From Candidatus Saccharimonadota bacterium (GTDB lineage: Bacteria > Patescibacteriota > Saccharimonadia > Saccharimonadales > JACDBH01), in the NCBI GenBank assembly GCA_020428565.1, contig JAGQMT010000043.1, forward strand, positions 1-5,304: a stretch of DNA of 5,304 nt, written 5' to 3'. Shown here one piece after another: positions 1 to 5,304 of this stretch (positions are counted from its first letter, which is position 1; each line of letters begins with the position of its first letter). The translations under genes and the position numbers were made by a program. The notes beneath the pieces were generated by a model, which was given only the letters and a program-made list of their open reading frames with translations, had not been told where the DNA came from and made no database searches.

Positions 1-185
1 TATTGATATTAAACTTAATATGCACGAAAATACAGTCTATCAAAATTGCAAGACACCTTCAAATTCATTATGGAAAAGTCTTATCTTTACTACACCCCCC
101 TGGATTCAGCATAGAAGATCTCGAGCAAGATCTTAGCATGGGAATTATTGTATTTTATTCTCCTATAAAGGATAATAAAGCGTAG
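1..185 (+). CDS. 3' end of an upstream gene; possible degenerate histidine-kinase ATPase C-terminus
   Basis: The frame is open from the left edge to the TAG at 183-185, giving about 60 visible residues. The only in-window start candidate is a TTG at position 3, so it is most likely the tail of a longer gene. I see no signal peptide or TM segment. The stretch I-A-R-H-L-x-I-H-Y-G-K followed by G-I-I-V-F-Y-S-P-I near the end resembles the last helix and strand of a HATPase_c domain, where kinases commonly read I-A-R-x-L-V-x-x-H-G-G and G-T-x-F-x-F-x-L-P. The preceding G2-box glycines are not recognisable (S-I-K instead of G-L-x), so the match is weak. The gene ends 2 nt before the esterase ATG, implying cotranscription. 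It could instead be an unrelated small protein. The reading frame is moderately well supported; the kinase assignment is tentative inference. Confidence 0.5.
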   Translation, partial: LILNLICTKIQSIKIARHLQIHYGKVLSLLHPPGFSIEDLEQDLSMGIIVFYSPIKDNKA

Positions 186-187
186 TT

Positions 188-1585
188 ATGTTAAGCATTT
201 TTAATATGGGAAGACGCCACAACGGCAAAACTACAAACAGAAAAAGGAGAGTCTTACCAAACGCAAAAAGTAGTGCATTCTTTTTAGTACTCGCTATACT
301 CCCTTTGGCTATAATCGCATTAGTAGATTATCCATTTGTGAATGCCTCTGATGAAGACGAGCCTTATTCTATCTTCATAATTGCTGGGCAGTCCAATGCA
401 GCCGGCGTATCTGCTCGTAGAGAAGAGTTAGTGGGAAGCGGAATATTCGCCAATTCCCACCCTGGTGACACTGCGGCTCAATTCTGGTGGGCTGGCTCAA
501 ATGGGGAGGGCGGAGGAGACGCCCAGCTCGAAGCTATTTTCCCATATTACTCCGGCACATCTGAGATGGGATGGGCTTACTCTGGACCAGGCACTGCCGA
601 TGCCCCCGCCTCTCAGAGACTACTAGGTAATATTAACGGCTTCCAGTCCACCAATATCCTTGGCTCGGAGTTTGGCATAGCTAGGACACTCTACGATATG
701 GGAAGAAGAAAAACCATAATCCTAAAGGTTACATACGGTTTTCAATCCATGAAGACCTCCGTCTCACCCTTGATACCATTTGACTGGAACGTAGATTCTG
801 TTACTACAAATCCAGATAGACCAAAGAGTTATCTGCAACTAAAAAATGAATTCAACCGACTAACTAATTATCTCAAGTCGCAGAATAAAAAATATACGGT
901 TGATGGTATCTTTTGGATGCAGGGCGAAACTGATATGCTTGATCAAAACTATGCCAATGATTATGCCAATGGCCTTCAGAATCTTGTAGACAATGCCAGG
1001 ATAGATCTTGAACTACATGAAAGAGGCCACTTCGTTATTGGCATGTCTGACATGGAATACTGCATAGATAGAGCCTTCCCGCCTGAAGGTCACTATTGTG
1101 CATATCCATGGGCCGGCGGTATAACTCCTTTAGTACTACCTCTGCATGTATTATTAAGCGGAGATTACAACTTCACCATGAAGGGGCACATGTCCACGAG
1201 GCAAGCCATAGTTCAGCAGGCACAGCAGCAAGTTGCCGATAATGACGAGGGCTCCAACCAGAAAGTCGACCTAGTATCTACTAGTGACCTACCAAGAGGG
1301 TACGACATGACTCACCTTACAGCGATAGGACAGGTGGAGCTAGGCAAGAGATTTGTTACCATGTATGATTTACCATATAGACAAGCGGGCTCAAATGACT
1401 ACGATAACGACGGAGTTCTAAATAAGGACGAAGACACCGGAAGAGGTGCAGCCTGTCCACTTTTGAAAAACAACGTAATAATAAATGCAGCTAACAATGG
1501 TAACCTTGGAGATGATGATTCAGACTGTGACGGAGTGCCAAATTACCTAGATTCCATAAATGGCCCCGGGGGAGGCGTTTACTAG
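188..1585 (+). CDS. Exported SGNH/SASA-family carbohydrate O-acetylesterase with C-terminal TSP3-like calcium repeats
   Basis: This 465-residue protein probably hydrolyses O-acetyl esters on a sugar or glycan outside the cytoplasmic membrane; the substrate is unknown. The N-terminus is basic (residues 9-27), followed by a hydrophobic segment at about 29-46 and a plausible signal-peptidase site V51-N52-A53 before S54; it could alternatively stay as an anchor. Family motifs appear in order: G-Q-S-N-A-A-G at 67-73 (nucleophile Ser69), G-S-E-F-G at 159-163, K-V-T-Y-G at 180-184, W-M-Q-G-E-T-D at 243-249 (Glu247), and D-M-T-H at 373-376 (His376). In CE6/SASA enzymes the GQSN Ser, QGE Glu and DxxH His form the catalytic triad, and all three are present. 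After the catalytic domain come two Asp-rich repeats, 404-416 and 442-455, resembling thrombospondin type 3 or dockerin calcium loops. Cys423 and Cys447 (and Cys292/Cys304) may form disulfides. The ATG at 188 has only a weak, distant AAGGA (168-172); ATG 206 is an alternative with no better site. Confidence in the family is high. Confidence 0.9.
   Translation: MLSIFNMGRRHNGKTTNRKRRVLPNAKSSAFFLVLAILPLAIIALVDYPFVNASDEDEPYSIFIIAGQSNAAGVSARREELVGSGIFANSHPGDTAAQFWWAGSNGEGGGDAQLEAIFPYYSGTSEMGWAYSGPGTADAPASQRLLGNINGFQSTNILGSEFGIARTLYDMGRRKTIILKVTYGFQSMKTSVSPLIPFDWNVDSVTTNPDRPKSYLQLKNEFNRLTNYLKSQNKKYTVDGIFWMQGETDMLDQNYANDYANGLQNLVDNARIDLELHERGHFVIGMSDMEYCIDRAFPPEGHYCAYPWAGGITPLVLPLHVLLSGDYNFTMKGHMSTRQAIVQQAQQQVADNDEGSNQKVDLVSTSDLPRGYDMTHLTAIGQVELGKRFVTMYDLPYRQAGSNDYDNDGVLNKDEDTGRGAACPLLKNNVIINAANNGNLGDDDSDCDGVPNYLDSINGPGGGVY
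1571..1575 (+). promoter_or_regulatory. Shine-Dalgarno GGAGG for the giant receptor gene, inside the esterase 3' end
   Basis: A perfect GGAGG (extended upstream by further Gs) lies within the final Gly-rich codons of the esterase and ends 10 nt before the ATG at 1586. The spacing is slightly long but workable. It supports 1586 as an independent start even though that ATG directly follows the esterase TAG in the same frame. Termination-reinitiation by the same ribosomes would also be helped by this site. Confidence 0.6.
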
Positions 1586-4500
1586 ATGAGACGGCCCAAA
1601 CCTCGCCCTCTAACTCAGGCAATTACCAGAGAGAGTAGACGTAGACTGAAGCGCTTTCTTAGAATTTCAAGAAAAAAGATTGCAAGCATCAGTGTAACCA
1701 AGCAATCCTTAGTAAGGTATAGAGCTATACTTTCTTCGCTGACAGTGCTATTGATCATCGTTTCTATAGTCGGCCTATCTGTATTCCGTAATCAGAGCAC
1801 CGATCTGAGTCAAGCTACGCTAAATACAATGCCCGTCATTACATACAACAGTCAGTCCATGATTGATGGATCTGTTACCAACGACATTAATGGCAGTCAG
1901 CCAACAAGAGAGATAGATTGGGTAAAGAGCCCAAGTATGTCTAACAATAACTTAGATATTGATGGCTCGATAGTAGAGGAGATTGACTCCAGTCAAATAT
2001 TCAAAGGAGGCATCGATATACCAAACGGATGGAAAGTTCAATACTCCATAGACCCAAACGGCACCCCCTCTGACCAAAGAGTATTTAATGATTATGACCT
2101 CTCCGATCAGCAGTTAAATCCGCTTACTTCAATTAGGTATCTAAAGTTTACAACAACAACAGCTAGTGGTTTTAAACCGTACACCAGTACAGAGGTCAAG
2201 CCTTATCAAGAAGTAGCCTTAACGAAGGCAGCCCCAGACGCCAAACAATTATCTAGTCCTATCTTGTTTAATGACAAAATCTATTCAATCGTTCGCGCTG
2301 CGCGCGCGTCGCAAGCTGACAGCTATCATCTGGAGTGTTTTGATACTAGACAGAACCAAAGATGTGTTAGTGACATAACATTTCCTGCCTACTTCAGTAG
2401 TCAAGATGCAACCTTTGCGTCTCCGACGAAACTGAATACAGGCATCAAAGATATCAACACCTCAAGATATTTTGAGCCTGTCCTGGATGACGGTACGTAT
2501 GGTCATCCGGGCAGAGTATACATACCAGCAGGCAACTCTAGTAATAACTACGGGATATACTGTGTCGACCTTTCTACTCATGAGAACTGCGGATACACCT
2601 CGATGGGGACCACCACCAAAGCCGTCTCTGCTACGGCAAATAATCCAACCTTAATTACAGGATTTGTTCAGAAGGATGGCAAGATATATGGCCATGCCAA
2701 TGATTGGGATACTGTTTCGCAGACTATGATTTGCTTTGATATCACCACTGGATCTCAGTGCCCCGGATACTCATCTTCGACAGTAGCCCAAGTAAGAACT
2801 ATGTTTTCAACCGAGCATGCAGATAAATACGAAACAAGTGGCATACATGCTATCTATGGCGACAACATGTACTGGGTAGTGCCATACCTACACGGTAATA
2901 TAAACCACTCGGCTTTTTTCTGGGATGCAGAGATTGATGCCAAAACGCAACGACACAGAGGCTACGTGCTAGCTTGCTATAACATAATTAATCGAACTAA
3001 TTGCGGTCCGGATTTTACAGCTATCTCCCCGAGATATTTTTCAGGAGACGGCATTGGCTCATCCACTACATATGGGTTTGTAGGCGATATTCAGATAGCT
3101 AATAATCCAGGCTCTGGTGAGCCTGAGGTTTGTATGATATTCAACTCAGTGATATTTGCTAGCCACGCATACGACACTAGGATTCTGTGCAAAGGCATAG
3201 GCAGCGTCAAATCCACTGCCAACACCGTTAGAAATACTATCCACCGGCCTGCAAATTTTCAAGGAGTGACAATCATCAGACCTCCTACTAGTACGCCAGA
3301 CAACGAAGCTACTCAAGCCTGGAGAATTGGAGGTAAGGGAATAACCATCACAGACAAAGAAGGCCACGTCAAGACGTACAGCCCCTGGCACTACGGACCT
3401 CATGCCTCTATGGGAATGACATCATGCTATGACTGGACTACCGACGAGAGCTGCGCTAACTTTCCTTACTTCAAATCCTGGACAGGCGTCAATAATTATG
3501 GCAATGGTGACATGGGCTATGTATATGACGGCGTATGTATAATTGGACTAGGTGCACAGGGTTACATTTGGTCATTCAACCCCGGTGATGGTACTACTCC
3601 ATGCAGAAGCAAAAGAGAGACTTTTTCAGCTACCATACAAAAAGAAGACTTCTATTGCGATGGCGCTTCTAGAAGTATAGGGTGGGGAATACTCAAATTA
3701 TCCAAAGCGAATCCGTATGATTTCAAAAACCTGCCGGTAAAAGTATACACCTCCGCAGGTGGCACACTTCTAGGAGAAGTAGATATTCGGGAAGATGGCT
3801 ACATGGATCTGTCTGACTCTATCTACCAAGTATACGACACTCTACATGTAGAAGTAGAGCCACAGTTCCATAATAAATCACCATGGTCCAACGGTTCAAT
3901 ACCTCTGATTACTGCTAGCGCTACTGGGGACAATATTCAATTTTGTTATAAGACAGAACTCAAAACCTATGCAGACGGACTTAAGTGCAATATTCAACAA
4001 TCTAGGACAAATAGCGAACTATCATTTGAGAATAATACTAAAGATTTGTATGCCCACGCTACTGCTGAGATCGATATTACACAAGATCCCGAAAAACAAT
4101 GCTTCAAAGATCTAAAGGCTGGCTTGACTCTAAACAAGAGCCAAGTGGGATATGCAGAAACATTTGAGGTTAAAGCAAATATTGAAAATAAAGCCAATAC
4201 AGACCCCTTAGGACTGGGCAATATCCCCAGTATAGAGGATACTGATTTAATGACAATTGACATAACTATCCCCAATGGAATTACTGTCATAAGCACCTCC
4301 CCTAGCGGAGGGATTTATTCTAGCGGAAAAGTAAGATGGAGTAATCAGTCCATTGACGCCCGTACATCTAAAGAGTACATAGTAGAAGCCAAAACACCCG
4401 ATACAAGTGCATTTTTTAATAACAGCACACACAGCCAAGGCAAGGTATACGCTGCAACAACCCAAGAAAACATTCCGTTTCAAGTACAGGTAAGCTACCA

Positions 4501-5304
4501 AAATGATATTTATCAGAACGACAACTCAGCAAATAATACACTTGTGTTCAATAAAATATCATCACCAGAACCAAACAACCCGATTAACCCCGCTAATCCG
4601 CCAGCCCCATCCGAATCAAACCAGCCAACCCCTTCAAACCCTAGTAGCGCGCCAGCACCCACCACCGCGGAACCCACGGAGCCGAACGATAACGACGAGG
4701 ATAACCTAAATGACGGTCAAGACACCAACCAGAACCAGGCAAATGATCAAGAGACCCGAAATAACGATAGCTCTGTAAACAATAACCGCAGCACCAGAAG
4801 AAGCACGTCGGAGCCACGTCCTGAACCAGCTAGGACATATACTCCCGCTGTCATTAATGCCGTACTACCTGGCACCCTAGAGCAGCCAGCTGAACGAATA
4901 TTTAGTACGATAGGCAGAAGCGTAGCCTCAATACCTCAAGGTGTCGCACGAAGTATTCCCTTTGGTATTATATCTTTTCTCGCAATCCTCGCTCTCGTGT
5001 ATGTATTCGAAGCCTACAAAGAAATTAATACCAGACGTATTGCCTCAAAAATTATAACAAAATTAAAAAGAAACGAGACAATGACAAACGAGTTTATCCA
5101 GATCATTTCCCACCATCTTACCACACCAATAGCAACAATAGCAGGTGCGGTCGAATTATTGCAAAACAAAAACGAACTAACGTCAGACGTACTTGGGGAA
5201 ATGTCACAAAGTATTAATACTTTACAAGGACACTCAAGCGCAATACTTAATTACTCATTCAGTCAAGCCCCTAGTAATAAATCAGCACCTATGATTAGTT
5301 TTGC
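1586..5304 (+). CDS. Giant two-TM receptor with propeller/Ig/DUF11-like ectodomain and histidine-kinase HisKA-like region (3' truncated by window)
   Basis: The frame starts at ATG 1586 and stays open to the right edge, at least 1239 residues, with no in-frame stop. Visible order: a strongly basic cytoplasmic tail (residues 2-46); TM1 about 47-67; an exterior N-terminal module containing W149-K-V-Q-Y-S154; a probable beta-propeller at about 225-675 with five C-x8-C motifs; an Ig-like module about 676-800; a DUF11-like module about 846-991; a Pro/Asn/Asp-rich stalk about 992-1090; TM2 about 1124-1141; and a basic juxtamembrane helix leading to an H-box S1175-H-H-L-T-T-P1181, followed by a second helix ending near 1229. 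This topology places the ectodomain outside and the HisKA-like part in the cytoplasm. HisKA regions normally precede an ATPase domain, which would lie beyond the window. The role as a surface-sensing kinase is inferred from architecture. The gene abuts the esterase with no spacer. The H-box departs from the usual S-H-E-L-R-T-P, so catalytic activity is uncertain. The reading frame itself is near certain. Confidence 0.92.
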   Translation, partial: MRRPKPRPLTQAITRESRRRLKRFLRISRKKIASISVTKQSLVRYRAILSSLTVLLIIVSIVGLSVFRNQSTDLSQATLNTMPVITYNSQSMIDGSVTNDINGSQPTREIDWVKSPSMSNNNLDIDGSIVEEIDSSQIFKGGIDIPNGWKVQYSIDPNGTPSDQRVFNDYDLSDQQLNPLTSIRYLKFTTTTASGFKPYTSTEVKPYQEVALTKAAPDAKQLSSPILFNDKIYSIVRAARASQADSYHLECFDTRQNQRCVSDITFPAYFSSQDATFASPTKLNTGIKDINTSRYFEPVLDDGTYGHPGRVYIPAGNSSNNYGIYCVDLSTHENCGYTSMGTTTKAVSATANNPTLITGFVQKDGKIYGHANDWDTVSQTMICFDITTGSQCPGYSSSTVAQVRTMFSTEHADKYETSGIHAIYGDNMYWVVPYLHGNINHSAFFWDAEIDAKTQRHRGYVLACYNIINRTNCGPDFTAISPRYFSGDGIGSSTTYGFVGDIQIANNPGSGEPEVCMIFNSVIFASHAYDTRILCKGIGSVKSTANTVRNTIHRPANFQGVTIIRPPTSTPDNEATQAWRIGGKGITITDKEGHVKTYSPWHYGPHASMGMTSCYDWTTDESCANFPYFKSWTGVNNYGNGDMGYVYDGVCIIGLGAQGYIWSFNPGDGTTPCRSKRETFSATIQKEDFYCDGASRSIGWGILKLSKANPYDFKNLPVKVYTSAGGTLLGEVDIREDGYMDLSDSIYQVYDTLHVEVEPQFHNKSPWSNGSIPLITASATGDNIQFCYKTELKTYADGLKCNIQQSRTNSELSFENNTKDLYAHATAEIDITQDPEKQCFKDLKAGLTLNKSQVGYAETFEVKANIENKANTDPLGLGNIPSIEDTDLMTIDITIPNGITVISTSPSGGIYSSGKVRWSNQSIDARTSKEYIVEAKTPDTSAFFNNSTHSQGKVYAATTQENIPFQVQVSYQNDIYQNDNSANNTLVFNKISSPEPNNPINPANPPAPSESNQPTPSNPSSAPAPTTAEPTEPNDNDEDNLNDGQDTNQNQANDQETRNNDSSVNNNRSTRRSTSEPRPEPARTYTPAVINAVLPGTLEQPAERIFSTIGRSVASIPQGVARSIPFGIISFLAILALVYVFEAYKEINTRRIASKIITKLKRNETMTNEFIQIISHHLTTPIATIAGAVELLQNKNELTSDVLGEMSQSINTLQGHSSAILNYSFSQAPSNKSAPMISF
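1721..1786 (+). other. TM1 / signal anchor of the giant receptor
   Basis: Residues about 46-67 form a single hydrophobic stretch rich in Leu, Ile and Val. It follows a tail with many Arg and Lys residues, including R18-R19-R20 and R29-K30-K31. By the positive-inside rule the N-terminus is cytoplasmic and the following ~1050 residues are outside. No convincing signal-peptidase site follows, so I read it as an uncleaved anchor; this is the usual two-TM layout of sensor kinases. Confidence 0.8.
2258..3610 (+). other. Region encoding the probable disulfide-bearing beta-propeller of the receptor
   Basis: Residues about 225-675 contain blade-like units in which a K/R/N-x-Y strand (for example K-I-Y near 231-233) is followed by a strand ending in C-[FYV]-[DN], then a turn and a second Cys. 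The repeats are irregular, about 57-81 residues apart where clear, and together with degenerate units (C516/C535 and C651/C673) could make roughly seven blades. The pattern resembles extracellular propeller repeats I recall from large surface proteins of actinobacteria and CPR bacteria. The blade count and fold are inferred from pattern only; no structure prediction was possible. Confidence 0.5.
2336..3454 (+). repeat. Five C-[FYV]-[DN]-x6-C protein motifs (C-x8-C) within the ectodomain
   Basis: The paired cysteines are C251/C260 (nt 2336-2365), C326/C335 (2561-2590), C383/C392 (2732-2761), C464/C473 (2975-3004) and C614/C623 (3425-3454). Each pair is separated by exactly eight residues, with an aromatic or Val directly after the first Cys and then Asp or Asn. 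The constant spacing suggests one local disulfide at the end of each blade, as expected for an exported protein. The repeats are diverged at DNA level, so this is an old protein repeat and not a recent tandem duplication. Confidence 0.8.
3611..3985 (+). other. Region encoding a beta-rich Ig-like module of the receptor
   Basis: Residues about 676-800 follow the propeller. They show alternating beta-type segments, including a strand pattern around K-V-Y-T-S-A-G-G and then G-E-V-D-I-R-E-D-G, which looks like a small Ig-like or carbohydrate-binding-like sandwich. Single cysteines at 691 and 787 and another at 801 could pair. I do not recognise a specific family. The boundaries are approximate. 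Confidence 0.35.
4121..4558 (+). other. Region encoding a DUF11-like Ig-fold module of the receptor
   Basis: Residues about 846-991 read like a DUF11-type extracellular domain: L-T-L-N-K followed by an E-T-F-E-V-K-A-N-I strand, then D-I-T-I-P-N-G-I-T-V, then a G-K-V-R-W-S strand, and finally a strand around Y-I-V-E-A-K. DUF11 modules commonly appear as spacers or adhesion domains in cell-surface proteins, often near the membrane or wall. Here the module sits just before a flexible stalk. The call rests on the order of these strand motifs and not on a profile search. Confidence 0.55.
4559..4855 (+). other. Region encoding a low-complexity Pro/Asn/Asp/Ser-rich stalk
   Basis: Residues about 992-1090 are almost free of hydrophobic residues. 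The first half is rich in Pro, Asn, Ala and Ser (repeated N-P and P-A-P units). The second half is rich in Asp, Asn, Gln and Glu, then becomes Arg-containing. It lies between the DUF11-like module and TM2, so it probably acts as a flexible exterior stalk that lifts the sensor off the membrane. On the + strand the DNA is strongly depleted of T and rich in C and A, which creates spurious open frames such as 4503-4709. Confidence 0.8.
4955..5008 (+). other. TM2 of the receptor
   Basis: Residues about 1124-1141 are hydrophobic (I-I-S-F-L-A-I-L-A-L-V-Y-V-F core). They are followed by a charged, Arg/Lys-rich helix at about 1142-1162 that would enter the cytoplasm. The segment separates the exterior stalk from the H-box region, as expected for a membrane-bound sensor kinase. 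Confidence 0.85.
5072..5304 (+). other. HisKA-like dimerisation/phosphoacceptor region, truncated by window end
   Basis: Residues 1163-1239 begin N-E-T-M-T-N-E-F-I-Q-I-I and continue into S1175-H1176-H1177-L1178-T1179-T1180-P1181, then a G-x-x-E-L-L helix end, a loop, and a second amphipathic helix about 1205-1229. This follows the F-x-x-x-x-S-H-E-L-R-T-P plan of HisKA domains. His1176 aligns with the phosphorylated His. The acidic residue after it, which helps autophosphorylation in typical HisKA proteins, is replaced by His1177. The ATP-binding N, G1 and G2 boxes are outside the window. Confidence 0.75.

Noticed and set aside
145..169. Possible promoter: TTATTG ... TATAAA upstream of the esterase
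   Set aside because: The spacer between the two boxes is only 13 nt, too short for a standard sigma-70 promoter, and the site is within the upstream coding frame.
183..1585. TAG recoded as an amino acid (both visible stops are TAG)
   Set aside because: No in-frame TAG occurs within roughly 1700 codons of the two long genes, and each TAG sits at a natural protein end next to a new ATG, so TAG acts as a stop.
2472..2654. Plus-strand 60-codon frame
   Set aside because: It is out of frame with the receptor, inside two clear blade units, and has no recognisable protein features.
3146..3403. Minus-strand open frame of 85 codons
   Set aside because: It lies wholly within the receptor gene opposite conserved propeller coding sequence, has no ribosome-binding site I could support and no recognisable domain.
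3994..4501. Two overlapping minus-strand open frames (3994-4296 and 4247-4501)
   Set aside because: They are antisense to the DUF11-like module, overlap each other and show only composition-driven hydrophobicity; the + strand frame has clear domain content.
4503..4709. Plus-strand 68-codon frame rich in Thr, Gln, Pro and His
   Set aside because: It is an out-of-frame reading of the low-T stalk-encoding DNA; the stop-poor composition explains it.

Overview
The window carries parts of three tightly packed co-directional (+) genes and almost no non-coding DNA. (1) Positions 1-185 are the 3' end of an upstream gene. Its last ~50 residues weakly resemble the C-terminal edge of a histidine-kinase ATPase domain. 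(2) Positions 188-1585 encode a complete exported SGNH-type carbohydrate O-acetylesterase (SASA/CE6-like) with an N-terminal signal segment and two C-terminal Asp-rich, thrombospondin-type-3-like calcium repeats. (3) From 1586 to the right edge, one uninterrupted frame of at least 1239 codons encodes a giant membrane receptor. It has a basic cytoplasmic tail, a first TM segment, a ~1000-residue exterior region (probable disulfide-bearing beta-propeller, Ig-like module, DUF11-like module, Pro/Asn/Asp-rich stalk), a second TM segment, and a histidine-kinase HisKA-like helix pair cut off by the window end.

The genes are separated by 2 nt and 0 nt, and no promoter or terminator is evident, so they look like part of one operon. 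The second junction is unusual: the amber stop of the esterase is followed directly, in the same frame, by the receptor's ATG, with a GGAGG ribosome-binding site inside the end of the esterase gene.

The organism cannot be fixed from one window. Moderate GC, heavy use of AGA, ATA and CTA codons, a bacterial Shine-Dalgarno, very compact gene packing, and the combination of Cys-pair propeller repeats, a W-x-V-x-Y-S module and DUF11 in a large surface protein suggest a Patescibacteria/CPR lineage, with Saccharibacteria my best guess (inference from memory of such proteins, not a database result). No in-frame TGA or TAG occurs inside the long genes, so a standard bacterial code suffices.

Working model (inference): the esterase deacetylates a glycan at or near the cell surface, while the receptor senses a surface or extracellular ligand through its propeller/DUF11 ectodomain and signals inward through its kinase-like cytoplasmic part. 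The H-box is atypical (S-H-H-L-T-T-P), so whether the receptor is an active kinase is open. The ATPase domain lies beyond the window.
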